From Thermococcus siculi (GTDB taxonomy: Archaea > Methanobacteriota_B > Thermococci > Thermococcales > Thermococcaceae): a stretch of 64,000 nucleotides of DNA. Below the pieces are notes generated by a model. That model saw nothing but the letters and a program-made list of their open reading frames with translations, was not told the DNA's origin and did not search any database. Below, piece by piece: positions 1-9,232 of this stretch. The translations under genes and the position numbers were made by a program. Where the stretch lies: the NCBI RefSeq assembly GCF_002214505.1, contig NZ_CP015103.1:1364001-1428000 (forward strand), read 5' to 3'. The stretch's first letter is position 1; each line of letters begins with the position of its first letter.

Positions 1-995
1 AGGTTCTTGACGAAGCTTATTCCTGCCGGGCAGAAGTAGGTGCACCTTCCGCAGCCGACGCAGTAGCTTACCCCGAGCTTCTCGTTGTAGGAGTTCTTGC
101 AGAGGTAGCGGTTCATGAAGCGGCTCTTCTTGGTGGGCCTGAAGTTGTGGTTTCCTGCAACCAGTCCGTGGCTCCTGAGCTGGCAGGAGTCCCAGCGCCT
201 CTCGCGGTAGCCGGTTTCCCCGTCGAGGTTGACGATGTCCTGAACCTCGTAGCATCTGCATGTCGGGCAGGTGGTGTTGCAGTTGCCGCAGGCGAGGCAG
301 ATGTCTGCCTGCTCGTCCCACATGGGGTGCTCCATCTCCAGCTCCAGCAGGTAGCGCAGGTTGCTCCAGTCCTCGTGGTACTTGAAGGCCTTCGAGCGTT
401 TGTTCTCGAACTCACGGAAGTTGCAGATGTCCTCTGTGGTAACCTCCTCGAAGAGCTTGATGTTCTTGTCCACTATCCTGTGGCCGGTCGGAGTTCCGAC
501 CCTGACCAGCCACCCGTCTGGAAGCTCGTGAAGGAAGAGATCGAAGCCGTCGTCGGCGAAATCCGTCTCGCGGAGGTTGCAGAAGCAGTATTCATCGGGC
601 ATGCAGCTGATGCCGATGATTATGCCCTTCTCGCGCCTCACCTTGTAGTACTTGTCAGGGAGTTCGTCGAGGTAGACCGTGTCGAGTATCTTGAGGCCAA
701 AGATGTCGCAGGCGTGGAGACCGAAGATCACGAAGGGTTCCACGTCCTCGATGACCTCCTTATATTCGGCGTTCCTGATGTTGAACTCGAAGAGCTTCTC
801 CCTGGGCTGGAAGAAGAACTTCTTCGGCGGCATTATCGTCCTGTTGTAGTTGAACTCGACCTTTTTAACGTCGTCAACTTCCCTGAAGTCGTAGAACTTC
901 TCCGAAATCTTAACCGGGGCGTAGAGCTTGCCCCACTCCTTCAGCCTTTCGAGGAAGGCATAGGTGTTCTCCTTCGGGAGCTTAACGTATCTCAA
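1..995 (-). CDS. hydB: Sulfhydrogenase I beta subunit HydB (4Fe-4S protein), 3' end cut by window edge
   Basis: Cytosolic NAD(P)-linked sulfhydrogenase beta subunit, an electron-transfer iron-sulfur protein of the HydBGDA complex. The minus strand is open from a TTG start to the window edge (331 codons visible; I estimate a few dozen C-terminal residues are missing). It carries two ferredoxin-type clusters, [14 protein letters not shown] and [13 protein letters not shown], and closely matches my memory of Pyrococcus furiosus HydB (PF0891), including the start MRYVKLPKE. The TTG is chosen because GGAGGTGG lies 5 nt upstream; an in-frame GTG overlaps that Shine-Dalgarno. The other hyd subunits should follow beyond position 1. 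Upstream AT-rich boxes at 1016-1025, 1068-1076 and 1078-1086 are candidate TATA elements and I cannot choose between them. The open frames on the plus strand here are antisense shadows. Confidence 0.93.
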   Translation of the reverse strand, partial: MRYVKLPKENTYAFLERLKEWGKLYAPVKISEKFYDFREVDDVKKVEFNYNRTIMPPKKFFFQPREKLFEFNIRNAEYKEVIEDVEPFVIFGLHACDIFGLKILDTVYLDELPDKYYKVRREKGIIIGISCMPDEYCFCNLRETDFADDGFDLFLHELPDGWLVRVGTPTGHRIVDKNIKLFEEVTTEDICNFREFENKRSKAFKYHEDWSNLRYLLELEMEHPMWDEQADICLACGNCNTTCPTCRCYEVQDIVNLDGETGYRERRWDSCQLRSHGLVAGNHNFRPTKKSRFMNRYLCKNSYNEKLGVSYCVGCGRCTYFCPAGISFVKN

Positions 996-1257
996 CCGGA
1001 CCACCTCCAGTGAACATAAATATACACGTGCTCATATCTATCCCCTCGATTAAGGCTCCGGCGGGGGATAAAAAAGCGTTTTTAAACCCGAAAATTCTAA
1101 ACCAAAGGTTGAGAAGCGTTCGCCCGGCCTAATTATTCTGGAAATATCCCCATGATAGATTAGAAAACCGTTCGGACTTGATCATCAAAGCCCACTTATG
1201 GAGGGTTGAACCACTAACCATTTAAATCTGCTCGTGTACTCCCTGAGGTGCGTGTAA

Positions 1258-2418
1258 ATGAGGTACGGAAAGTTCCTCCTAATCATCCTCCCAGTGCTGC
1301 TCCTCTACTCCTCCCTCGCATCGGCCGAACCCACGTGGAACTGGCACTACCACGACGACTGCATCGTCTTTTCAGTAACCTTTAACAACAACGGCGATCT
1401 GGGGCTGGGCTTTGGCTACTACGCGATAATCCTGAGTAAAAGTGGCGAGAGGCTTTTACGCGCCCCGGTCAGAGGCTTCGCGTACTCCTCGGCCCTAAGC
1501 GACAATGATACGCTCGTCGTGGGGACGGACGGAAACTGGATTCAGTTCTTCGAGCCAGGAAAGGGCTTGACGAGCGAGTACAAGACGGGCGACGTTGTAT
1601 GGACGGTGGACATTTCACCCGATGGTAGGTATGCAGTGGCCGGAAGCGGCGACGGGAGCGTCTACTTCTTCGAGAACCAGAAGCTGAAGTGGAAGTACGA
1701 CACCGGGGCCTTCGTCTGGACTGTGGACCTCTTCGGGGATAAGGTCGTAGCCGGCAACGACAACGGTGACCTCATCGTGCTCTCCCTCGACGGCAAAGGA
1801 CTGCTCTCAAGGCACTTCGACGGCCAGATCAGGAAAGTTTACGGTTCTGATGGGATGATAGTCGCCCTCGTTCTGGCCGAAGATGAATCCTGGAGCGATG
1901 TGGTTGCCCTCGACTGGGATGGAAACGAGCTGTGGAGGAAGCACTTCGACGGTAAGGTGATGAAGATAGGCTTCGACGGAGAAAACACCGCAGTTGCAGG
2001 GGCTCTGGACAGGGTGGTACTTCTAGATGAGGATGGAAACGAGGTTTACTCGGTGCCGTTCTTCCTTGAGGCCTTTGACGTTGACACGGCTCAGGGCTAC
2101 ACCCTCGTCGCCGGCGGGGACGACGCTCTCTTCATAGGTCCCGATGGAAGCGTCCTCTGGGACTACTATCCAAACGAGACGGTTGAGAGGGTCGCCATTT
2201 CAAAGGACGCCCGCTATCTGGCGGTTACCCACAGGGTTCACGGAAAGGACATCTGCGAGGGAACCGTTGACTTCGCCGTTCTCAAAGGCTCAGCCCCCGT
2301 TGAAACGACTACTGAAGAAGCCAGAAAAACGTCCCTCGGCAACCCCCTCATAGCAGGAGGTATACTGCTTGCCGCCGTCCTGCTGGCCCTCTTCGCCTGG
2401 AGGGAGATGAGAGAGTGA
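1258..2418 (+). CDS. Secreted, membrane-anchored beta-propeller protein
   Basis: 386 aa. An N-terminal signal peptide (about residues 1-23, ending ASA) is followed by repeated propeller-type blades of the PQQ/WD40 class: recurring W..D, DG and 'VVWTVDISPDGRYAVAGSGDG'-like strands across residues 40-340. A single C-terminal membrane helix (about 362-380) with a basic end completes it, so the propeller should face outside the cell. TATA-like TTTAAA is at 1221-1226 and GAGGTG at 1245-1250, 7 nt before the ATG. The stop overlaps the GTG start of the downstream ABC ATPase by 4 nt, so it is probably translated with the exporter. It may present or sense the exported substrate; the substrate is unknown. 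Confidence 0.8.
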   Translation: MRYGKFLLIILPVLLLYSSLASAEPTWNWHYHDDCIVFSVTFNNNGDLGLGFGYYAIILSKSGERLLRAPVRGFAYSSALSDNDTLVVGTDGNWIQFFEPGKGLTSEYKTGDVVWTVDISPDGRYAVAGSGDGSVYFFENQKLKWKYDTGAFVWTVDLFGDKVVAGNDNGDLIVLSLDGKGLLSRHFDGQIRKVYGSDGMIVALVLAEDESWSDVVALDWDGNELWRKHFDGKVMKIGFDGENTAVAGALDRVVLLDEDGNEVYSVPFFLEAFDVDTAQGYTLVAGGDDALFIGPDGSVLWDYYPNETVERVAISKDARYLAVTHRVHGKDICEGTVDFAVLKGSAPVETTTEEARKTSLGNPLIAGGILLAAVLLALFAWREMRE

Positions 2419-3356
2419 AGCCGGTAATAGAGGCCAAAAACCTCACGAAGCGCTACGGCGATTTCACCGCGGTAGAGGGCATCAGCTTCGAGGTTAAGAA
2501 GGGGGAGATATTCGGCTTCCTGGGGCCGAACGGGGCAGGGAAGACCACCACCGTCAGGATGCTCTCCACACTGACCTCGATAACGGAGGGAGAGGCCTAC
2601 GTCAACGGCTACGACGTGAGAAGGGAGAAGAAGGCGGTCAAGAAAACCATAGGGGTAGTCCAGGATGTTTCTAACCTCTACGACGAGTTAACCGTGGAGG
2701 AGAACCTCCGGTTTCTGGCCAAGCTCTACGACGCCCCCGTGGAGAACGTTTCAAAGCTCATAAAGGACTTCAACCTGCCGGCGAAGAAAAAGTTCGGGAA
2801 GCTCAGCTCCGGCTACAAGAGGAGAACCGCTATCGTTGCAGCCTTAATCCACGAGCCTCCTCTGCTCTTCCTCGACGAACCCACCGTGGCTCTGGACGTC
2901 CAGTCGGCGAAGCTCGTCAGGAGCATGATACAGCTCCTCAACAAGGAGGGCAAGACGATATTCCTAACCACCCACAACATGGCCGAAGCTGAGACGCTCC
3001 CCCACAGGATAGCCATCATAAACCGTGGGAAGATAGTGGCGATCGGGAAGAGGAACGAGCTGAGGAAGCTCGTTGGAAAGGGCGTCAAGGTGAGGTTTAG
3101 GGTGGAGCCTCTGAGCAACAGGCTCCTGCGCTTCCTTGAGCCGTACTCACCGAAGCCGGACGGGGATACCCTTGTGGTTGTGGTGGAAGATCCAGATGCT
3201 TTCCTCGACGAGTTCTGGAGGCTGAAGGGGGAGCTGGGCTTTAAAGTCCTGCACCTCTCGACGGAGCTTCCCAGCATAGAGGAGGTCTTCCTCCAGCTGA
3301 CGGAGAGCAACGAGGACAGAGAGAGGCCCTGCGCCTGCGGGGGGTGCCCGCTGTGA
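2415..3356 (+). CDS. ABC transporter ATP-binding protein (ABC-2 exporter)
   Basis: 313 aa ATPase. Walker A GPNGAGKTTT is at about 37-46, the signature LSSGY at about 135, Walker B LLFLDEP follows, and the H-loop is in FLTTHN. A C-terminal extension of about 90 residues resembles the CcmA/DrrA-type regulatory domain of drug or polysaccharide exporters. The GTG start overlaps the previous stop (GTGA), and the 3' end overlaps the permease start the same way. The last residues, RPCACGGCPL, form an unusual cysteine-rich tail, possibly metal binding. Substrate unknown. Confidence 0.92.
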   Translation: MKPVIEAKNLTKRYGDFTAVEGISFEVKKGEIFGFLGPNGAGKTTTVRMLSTLTSITEGEAYVNGYDVRREKKAVKKTIGVVQDVSNLYDELTVEENLRFLAKLYDAPVENVSKLIKDFNLPAKKKFGKLSSGYKRRTAIVAALIHEPPLLFLDEPTVALDVQSAKLVRSMIQLLNKEGKTIFLTTHNMAEAETLPHRIAIINRGKIVAIGKRNELRKLVGKGVKVRFRVEPLSNRLLRFLEPYSPKPDGDTLVVVVEDPDAFLDEFWRLKGELGFKVLHLSTELPSIEEVFLQLTESNEDRERPCACGGCPL

Positions 3357-4063
3357 AGGTCGTCCCGATAGTCATTAAGGAGCTAAAGGAGTACATGCTC
3401 AAACCGGGTTCAATAAGCTGGGGTCTGGTCTTCCCCCTGGTGTTCAGTCTGGCATTCATAGTCCGCTTTGGTGACATAGACCACCTGGCACCCGGTCTCG
3501 TCAGCATATCGGCGCTGTTCGCTACGACTTCATTCGTTGCCTCCTCCCTCATCTTCGAGAGAAGATTGAAAACCTTCGAGCGCCTCCTTCTGGCTCCAAT
3601 AAGCTACGGCGAGATAATCCTTGCCAAGGTTCTCGTCGGAACGCTGTTCGGCCTAATGGTGAGCGCCATAACCCTGGCCCTCGTCAAGTACTTCATGGTC
3701 TATCCCGTCTGGAGCTGGGGAATTACCTTCCTCGGAATCCTGCTGGCCAACTTCACCTTCTCGGCGATGGGCGTCTACATCTCGCTGGCAGTTAAAAATC
3801 CGATAAACGTCATGACGTGGCTCAACGTGATAAGACTCCCCATGATGTTCACGAGCGGCGCCATAGCATCGCTGACGCTCTTTCCTACCTGGTTCATCGC
3901 GATAGGCGTGATAACCCCGATGACGTACTCCGTTGAAGCCCTCCGCTACTCGCTCCTCGGCTACTACGACATAGTTCCGCCGCTCTACTCGCTTCCCCTG
4001 CTCGTCATCATGGCGCTCGTCTTCATGCTCCTCTCAGTGAGGAGCCTGAGGGGGATGTACTAG
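3353..4063 (+). CDS. ABC-2 type permease
   Basis: 236 aa integral membrane protein with about six hydrophobic helices, of the ABC-2 (NodJ/DrrB-like) exporter permease family, the partner of the ATPase immediately upstream. Start GTG 3353 is preferred over GTG 3344 because it forms a GTGA overlap with the ATPase stop and has GGGGGGTG about 8 nt upstream. Propeller, ATPase and permease make one transcription unit. The stop overlaps the convergent small membrane protein by 3 nt. Confidence 0.9.
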   Translation: MKVVPIVIKELKEYMLKPGSISWGLVFPLVFSLAFIVRFGDIDHLAPGLVSISALFATTSFVASSLIFERRLKTFERLLLAPISYGEIILAKVLVGTLFGLMVSAITLALVKYFMVYPVWSWGITFLGILLANFTFSAMGVYISLAVKNPINVMTWLNVIRLPMMFTSGAIASLTLFPTWFIAIGVITPMTYSVEALRYSLLGYYDIVPPLYSLPLLVIMALVFMLLSVRSLRGMY

Positions 4064-4233
4064 TCTCCCTTCGACATTTTATCGAGCTTCAGGTAGAAGA
4101 ACAGGATTATCATGAAGATCGTGATGTAGTAGCTCCACTGGAACGGTATGACGCCCATTATCCCGAGGGTGTAGACGACCGTGAGGACCAGCACTATCGC
4201 CAGGAGGATTCTGTAGAACGTCTTCTTCTCCAT
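4060..4233 (-). CDS. Small two-helix membrane protein
   Basis: 57 aa, beginning MEKKTFYRILL, with two hydrophobic helices (about 7-25 and 33-49) and a charged C-terminus. The ATG at 4233 has GGTGGT just upstream; a TTAAAAACC box at about 4263-4270 fits a promoter 30 nt upstream. A longer in-frame extension to 4296 would run through that promoter and is not favoured. Function not recognised. Confidence 0.65.
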   Translation of the reverse strand: MEKKTFYRILLAIVLVLTVVYTLGIMGVIPFQWSYYITIFMIILFFYLKLDKMSKGD

Positions 4234-4282
4234 GACACCACCGGTGTAAGTTGTGCCAGGGGTTTTTAATGATGTCCCATAA

Positions 4283-5335
4283 TCAGTATATGTCATCCTC
4301 GAGGATCATGAACGCCGAACTCACCGAGAAGGGGATTCCTTTCGCCCTCCCCTCACCTTCCAGCGATTTTATGAGACTCGCCAGCTCCTTTGCGATGTCG
4401 TTTTCGCTCCTGCTTCTCGATCTCCTTGCTGCACCGATGGCCAGCCTGAGACCATTGCCGTCGGGTATCACCCTGACCCATCTGACCTCTATTTCCTTAA
4501 GGGAGGAAACCCTCTCCAGAACCATGCCCTCTATCGCCCTCTCGTTCGTTCCGGTTGGGTTGCCCTCCTTCAACTTCAGGGCCAGCTCCGAGACACCCGA
4601 TTCCCTTAGCAGCTTCTCCACTTCGGCCTCGATCCGCTCCTTTCTTATTCTCCTGCCGAAGAAGCGCCCCTTTGAACCGACTGGTATCTCCACCACCCTT
4701 CCGCCCCTGATGGAGGGACCGGATGCTTCCACCCTGAGGATCGGTTTTGAAGGCACCCTTATGAACTCCATCTCAGTCAGGATAACCCTCACCTCAAATC
4801 CGGTTTCCTGTGAAATAACCCTGGAAAGCATGCCGGCCAGCTCATTTTTTCCGATTTCCTCGGTTCCGTAGGCCTTAAGGCTGCCCCTGAGTATGAGTAT
4901 GTCCCTCCCGGTGACCCCGTACGTTAGGGATGCCTTAACCTTGGCAGTCTCAACGGCGACTCCGAACCTCTTGTATACGTTGAGAACCGCCTTTTTGAGG
5001 GCCTCTTCAATCCTGAGGTATAGGTCGTTGGGGGCCTCGAGAACCGGGGCGAACTCGACCCTTTTGGGGCGAGGGCGCTGTCTATCCGTTTCCCCGGCAA
5101 CCCTTGGGGATTCCATCTCCAGATAGTCGAGAAACTCGAACTTGTCAAGCTCGAATACCTCAACGTCTTTCAGAACTTCCCCCGGATCAATGTATTCCCT
5201 GACGATTTTCCCGTTTGCCGCCAGGAACGCCTCTCTTCCCGAGACTCTGCAGAGAAGAAGCCTGTTTCCCATGGAGCCAACGAACCTGAGAACCTCATCC
5301 CTCGAAACAACGTCAAAGGATTTTACGGCCCTCAT
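4283..5335 (-). CDS. Uncharacterised protein, DUF2226-like architecture
   Basis: 350 aa soluble protein of unknown function. It has an N-terminal alpha/beta module (1-75), a charged linker (about 80-92, PRVAGETDRQRPRPKR) and two further alpha/beta modules. Its order and spacing resemble the larger protein at 10534-12276: compare KERIEAEVEKLLRESGVSEL here with KELLEKEVEQLLKQAGIDEL there. I infer the two are divergent paralogues of an archaeal family (DUF2226, from memory). ATG 5335 has GGTGAT 3 nt upstream and a TTTTTTATA box at about 5368-5378. A poly-Arg/Ser stretch (RRSRSRSEND, about 305-314) is notable. No catalytic motif seen. Confidence 0.65.
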   Translation of the reverse strand: MRAVKSFDVVSRDEVLRFVGSMGNRLLLCRVSGREAFLAANGKIVREYIDPGEVLKDVEVFELDKFEFLDYLEMESPRVAGETDRQRPRPKRVEFAPVLEAPNDLYLRIEEALKKAVLNVYKRFGVAVETAKVKASLTYGVTGRDILILRGSLKAYGTEEIGKNELAGMLSRVISQETGFEVRVILTEMEFIRVPSKPILRVEASGPSIRGGRVVEIPVGSKGRFFGRRIRKERIEAEVEKLLRESGVSELALKLKEGNPTGTNERAIEGMVLERVSSLKEIEVRWVRVIPDGNGLRLAIGAARRSRSRSENDIAKELASLIKSLEGEGRAKGIPFSVSSAFMILEDDIY

Positions 5336-5421
5336 TGTATCACCGCCGATGATACTTTACTGTCATCGTATAAAAAATTTACCTTCACCGCAGTGCGATT
5401 AAAGTTTGGAAAGAAAAAGAG

Positions 5422-7290
5422 TCAGCCGCTAGCGGAGGAAGTCGCGTTGCAGACCAGTGGCACTGGCTGGAGGTTGAATGCATCGGGGTGGAGGTACTCC
5501 GCTATCTCCTCCAACCCGTGGGCGATCCTCGGGCCAGGCCTGACGACGAGGTTCTCGTCGCTGAGGACGTAAACCCTGCCGTTCTTGACGGCGTCGACTT
5601 CTGCCAGCGGGCCGGAGCAGAGGTCCTCGGGTTTGATGCCCGCGTTCGGAGAGATTATGATGACCTCAGGGTTTCTCTCGATTATCTGTTCGGCGCTTGC
5701 CGCTCCCCAGCCGTTCACATCGCCGAAAATGTTCTCCCCACCGGCGAGGTTTATGAGGTCGTTGACGAAGGTGCCGTTTCCGGCAGTCCAGTAGCCGTTG
5801 TAGTAGCTCAGGAGGAAGAATGTCCGCACCCTCGGCTTTCCGGCCACCATGGCGGTGACGTAGCTTATTCTAGCCCTCATGTCCGCCACGACGCTCCTGG
5901 CGCCTTCCTCGCGGTTAGTGACCTCTCCGAGAAGCTCGATCTGGTGGTAGATTCCCTCTATGTTGTTAGGAGACACCACGATGACCGGGGCTATCTTCTC
6001 AAGGCTGTCGAGTATGCCCACGGAGAAGTCGTCCGCGATTATGAGGTCCGGATTCAGTGAGGCGATAACTTCCAAGTTGGCGTACTTACCGTAGCCGCCT
6101 ACCCTTGTGATGTTCTCAACCACGGGCGGGAAGTCATCGTAGTCGGTTACTCCAACGACCTTGTCGCCGGCCCCGATGTAGAACAGTGTCTCGGTGACGC
6201 TTGGAGCCAGGCTGACTATGCGCTGAGGCTCTTTCTCAACCGTTACCTCTCTGCCCTCGAAGTCAGTAACCGTCAGCGGGTAGCTGACCCTGAACGCCTC
6301 CGGGTGGAGAAGCTTTGCGACCGTCTCCAGACCCCTCACCACGCGCGGGCTGGGGTGTATGAGGTCGTTCTCGTTCTCGATGACGTAGACCCTTCCATCC
6401 TTCGCCGCCTTAGTGTCTGCAAGAGGGCTGTTATAGACGTCCTGAACACTCATTCCGCAGTGTGGGGTTAGTATTATGACATCGGGGTTCCTCTCGATAA
6501 CCTGCTCCGGGCTGACGGTCGGCCAGCCTGTGGTGTCGTTGAAGATGTTTCTTCCGCCAGCTAGCTCTATAACGTCGCCTATGAACGTTTCACCGCCGGC
6601 GGTCATGAGGGGGTCGTTCCAGACGACGTAGAACACTTTGAGCTTTGACTCACCTTTGACGGCGGAGCTGATTGTCTCAACGCCGGAGTTGAACTCCGCT
6701 ATGGCCTTCTGGGCCTCGTTTTCGGCGTTGAAGACCTCACCGAGCAGCTGAAGCGCCCCCGGTATGTCGTCCATGCTGTGAGGGTCAACGACGACGACCG
6801 GTGCTATTTTCTCCAACTCATTGAGAACCGTCATGGAGTAGCTGTCAACGAGTATAAGGTCCGGGTTGAGCGAGGCTATTATCTCGAGGTTGGCGTACTG
6901 CCCGTAGCCGCCGACCCGAGTAACGTTGCTGACCCCGGGCGGAAAGTCATCGTAGTCGGTGACGCCGACAACCCTGTCGAAGAGGTCGAGGTAGTAGAGG
7001 TCCTCCGTTATGCTAGGGGCGAGGGTAACGACCCTGAGGGGTTCTTTCTCAATCGTGACGGTCCTGTTGGCGAAGTCAGTAATGGTTATCGGGTAGTACT
7101 GCTCTTCCGTCTCCGTCTGGGTGGGGGATGGACTGGAAGTCGTGGAGGTTTCCGTGGGGGTTTGGGACTGGGAGGAGGATGTTGTTGAAGCCGCGGAGCT
7201 GGTTGGGCTAGGCGTGTTCTCACCTATACAGCCGGAAGCGACGACGGCTCCGAGTAGCAGTACCATGAGCAGGAGAGCGGTCTTTCTCAT
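5422..7290 (-). CDS. Tandem-duplicated iron/cobalamin-type ABC substrate-binding lipoprotein
   Basis: 622 aa. The signal peptide ends in a lipobox (VVASGC, Cys21), followed by a Ser/Thr/Pro-rich linker (about 25-60). Then come two complete BtuF/FhuD-type (PF01497) binding domains: about 65-320, starting YYPITITDFANRTVTIEKEP, and about 325-600, starting YPLTVTDFEGREVTVEKEP. Both share GVTDYDDFPP, TRVGGYG.YANLE.IASLNPDLI and EQ.IERNP.VII, proving an internal duplication. Start ATG 7290 follows GGTGAT; TATA (GTTTATATACC) is at about 7333-7343, so an upstream in-frame extension to 7362 would precede transcription. No permease or ATPase lies nearby, so the partner transporter is elsewhere. Ligand (heme, cobamide or siderophore) not determinable. 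Confidence 0.9.
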   Translation of the reverse strand: MRKTALLLMVLLLGAVVASGCIGENTPSPTSSAASTTSSSQSQTPTETSTTSSPSPTQTETEEQYYPITITDFANRTVTIEKEPLRVVTLAPSITEDLYYLDLFDRVVGVTDYDDFPPGVSNVTRVGGYGQYANLEIIASLNPDLILVDSYSMTVLNELEKIAPVVVVDPHSMDDIPGALQLLGEVFNAENEAQKAIAEFNSGVETISSAVKGESKLKVFYVVWNDPLMTAGGETFIGDVIELAGGRNIFNDTTGWPTVSPEQVIERNPDVIILTPHCGMSVQDVYNSPLADTKAAKDGRVYVIENENDLIHPSPRVVRGLETVAKLLHPEAFRVSYPLTVTDFEGREVTVEKEPQRIVSLAPSVTETLFYIGAGDKVVGVTDYDDFPPVVENITRVGGYGKYANLEVIASLNPDLIIADDFSVGILDSLEKIAPVIVVSPNNIEGIYHQIELLGEVTNREEGARSVVADMRARISYVTAMVAGKPRVRTFFLLSYYNGYWTAGNGTFVNDLINLAGGENIFGDVNGWGAASAEQIIERNPEVIIISPNAGIKPEDLCSGPLAEVDAVKNGRVYVLSDENLVVRPGPRIAHGLEEIAEYLHPDAFNLQPVPLVCNATSSASG

Positions 7291-7377
7291 TCCAATCACC
7301 TGGATTATTTGTCCATTGGTGGTTGGCCGGGGGTATATAAACTTGTTGGATATTTTTGCCATAAAAAAGGGGAAGAA

Positions 7378-8592
7378 TCACCTGCGCCTCAGAACGAGAA
7401 ACGCCATGACCGCGGCGCTCAGAACGAGGACGAATGCCACGAAGTAAATCCAGCTGATTCCGCCGGTTTTCGCCTCTGTTGTGGTCTCTTCCTCTGGTAT
7501 CTGGGAAGGCGTAGAGGCCGTGGAGCGGATCGACGATGCGGTGGGCGTTATCGTGGTGGTGCTTCTCGACGTTGTCTTTTCGGTGCTCGTCGTGACGGTC
7601 GTCGAAGTGCTCGTCTCAGCCTTTTTGAGGCCATACGACTGCTTTACGGCCCACTTCAGAAGGTTCGAGACGAACCGCTGGCCGTCGAACAGATACGGGC
7701 CGTAGCGGTTGATCCATATCGGGACCTGTCCGCCGTAGGGACTTTCACCGCTGACTATGAGCAGTCCCTCCGCACCGTTGGGAAGTTCCACGAACTCGAC
7801 GGCGAGGAGCGTCAGCAGCCCCTTCTCCCAGACCTGGTACGCGCGGGGTTCGGGGGCGTAGTTGTCCTCCACCATGCCGTTTGAACTCGTCGTGACTATC
7901 CTGTAAACTCCATCGGGGATTTCACCAACGATGAGCGGGTGCCACTTGCCGTCCTTGTCGACCCACGCCAGAAGACCGGGTTCATGGAAAAGAACTTTCC
8001 CGGTCTCCGAGAGGTATCCCTCGTTCAGCATGGAGGCATCGGGTGTGTGGAGGTCCGGCCTCACAAAGCCGCTGACGTAGGCGCTCTTTCCCGCGTTGCT
8101 GAAGGTGTCAGTGGCCGTGGCATAATCTATTCTGAGTTTCGCTCCTGGTATAGCCGCGAGAAGCCTGTTGGCGTTGTCCTGCGCATAGGCGCCCCCACTA
8201 ATGTCCGAATCTCCCGATATCCAGAGAACCCTGCCTCCCTCGGAGAACCACCTGACGATGGCCTCAACTTCGTCGTCCGAGAGGGGCTTCCGGAGGTGTC
8301 CGATTATCAGTACGTCCACGTCCTTCAGGGAGCTGTAAGTTATCCTGCCCCCGAGCCTGAGGGCACCCGCGTCTTCAAGCTCGGAATCGTATCCGAAGTA
8401 GGCCCATCTGTACCAGGAGAGCGTTGGAATGATGCCCTTTGCGACCACTTCTCCGCTCGTTGGATCCACTATGGGGCTTACCAGCGCCGTCGTCCCTTCT
8501 CCGTGGGATATATCGACCGCTATTGTGGTGGCCCCAGCGTAGGGCATCAAAAGACCGACGAGCATAACTATAAGTACCAGACGTCCCCTCAT
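7378..8592 (-). CDS. Membrane-anchored surface protein with a GATase-like/DUF4350-type domain
   Basis: 404 aa. It has a signal peptide (about 1-21) and an extracytoplasmic alpha/beta domain (about 22-310). Segments such as KDVDVLIIGHLRKPLSDDEVE followed by IVRWFSEGGRVLWISGDSD recall the DUF4350 or class-I-glutamine-amidotransferase-like fold. A Ser/Thr-rich, probably glycosylated stalk (about 320-372) and a C-terminal membrane helix ending RRR follow. SD GGGGGAT precedes ATG 8592. It lies 43 nt after the XRE-CBS regulator gene and 87 nt before the tandem binding protein, all on the same strand, suggesting one regulated locus. No catalytic residues identified; a binding or scaffold role is inferred. 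Confidence 0.65.
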   Translation of the reverse strand: MRGRLVLIVMLVGLLMPYAGATTIAVDISHGEGTTALVSPIVDPTSGEVVAKGIIPTLSWYRWAYFGYDSELEDAGALRLGGRITYSSLKDVDVLIIGHLRKPLSDDEVEAIVRWFSEGGRVLWISGDSDISGGAYAQDNANRLLAAIPGAKLRIDYATATDTFSNAGKSAYVSGFVRPDLHTPDASMLNEGYLSETGKVLFHEPGLLAWVDKDGKWHPLIVGEIPDGVYRIVTTSSNGMVEDNYAPEPRAYQVWEKGLLTLLAVEFVELPNGAEGLLIVSGESPYGGQVPIWINRYGPYLFDGQRFVSNLLKWAVKQSYGLKKAETSTSTTVTTSTEKTTSRSTTTITPTASSIRSTASTPSQIPEEETTTEAKTGGISWIYFVAFVLVLSAAVMAFLVLRRR

Positions 8593-8635
8593 AGGGCATC
8601 CCCCGCTGGTGATTACATCAACTGGAGAGTTTGAG

Positions 8636-9214
8636 TCATACCTTTCCCCGCTTCTTCCCTATCCGGAATATGTCAACGCGGGTGATTATGCCGGTTATCC
8701 TCCCCTCCCTGTCCTGAACGAGAACCGCCGGGTGTTCCTCCAGAAGGTACCTGACGACCTCCAGATCCTCGTCCTCGTTGACTATCGGGAACGGCTCCTC
8801 CATGACCTCCATGACCTTGTGGTCGTAGATGTCCTCGTATTCAAGGCTCTGCCTGACGAGGGTTTTCTCCGTTATCGAGCCGACGACCTTGTTTCCCGCT
8901 ATCACGGGGATCTGGGAGATGTTGTGCTTGTTCATCATCCTGATGACCGTCTCGACGCTTTCGTAAGGCTTTACCGAGAGAACGGGCGATGACATGACGT
9001 CTTTGGCCCTGAGCTGGGCCTTTTTGCACTCGAGGAGGGCCTGCAGAATCCTGTTGAACGTCGAGAGCCTCGGATCAACCTTTCCAGTCTCGAGCTTGGC
9101 TATGTAAGCCTGCGTCACCCCCGCCTTTTCAGCGAGTTCCTCCTGCGTTATTCCCAGCTCCTTCCGGATTCGGCGTATGTCCCTGGGGTCTATCGGCCGG
9201 GGTATGGTCACCAT
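8636..9214 (-). CDS. XRE-family DNA-binding regulator with paired CBS domains
   Basis: 192 aa. An N-terminal Cro/CI-type helix-turn-helix (about 10-62: ELGITQEELAEKAGVTQAYI) is followed by two CBS domains (about 68-185: DVMSSPVLSVKPYESVETVI, then KVMEVMEEPFPIVNEDEDLE). CBS pairs commonly bind adenine nucleotides, so it may couple transcription to energy state. ATG 9214 is chosen because TATA (GTTTATAA) lies at 9250-9257; a longer reading would run into the upstream RNA gene. A perfect inverted repeat at 9216-9232 overlaps the expected transcription start, suggesting autoregulation. Downstream genes are in the same orientation. Confidence 0.88.
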   Translation of the reverse strand: MVTIPRPIDPRDIRRIRKELGITQEELAEKAGVTQAYIAKLETGKVDPRLSTFNRILQALLECKKAQLRAKDVMSSPVLSVKPYESVETVIRMMNKHNISQIPVIAGNKVVGSITEKTLVRQSLEYEDIYDHKVMEVMEEPFPIVNEDEDLEVVRYLLEEHPAVLVQDREGRITGIITRVDIFRIGKKRGKV

Positions 9215-9215
9215 A

Positions 9216-9232
9216 AATAACCACCGGTTATT
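9216..9232. promoter_or_regulatory. Candidate operator of the XRE-CBS regulator
   Basis: Perfect inverted repeat AATAACC-ACC-GGTTATT, 7-bp arms and 3-bp spacer, between the TATA box (9250-9257) and the start codon (9214), at the predicted transcription start. A Cro/CI-like dimer bound here would block initiation of its own gene. Confidence 0.5.

Noticed and set aside
147-1013. 288-residue plus-strand open frame at the window start
   Set aside because: Antisense of hydB, whose two ferredoxin motifs and SD are clear on the minus strand.
1071-1087. Possible SurR site upstream of hydB (GTTTTTAAAC)
   Set aside because: The known consensus needs three bases between GTT and AAC; here there are four and no third half-site is evident.
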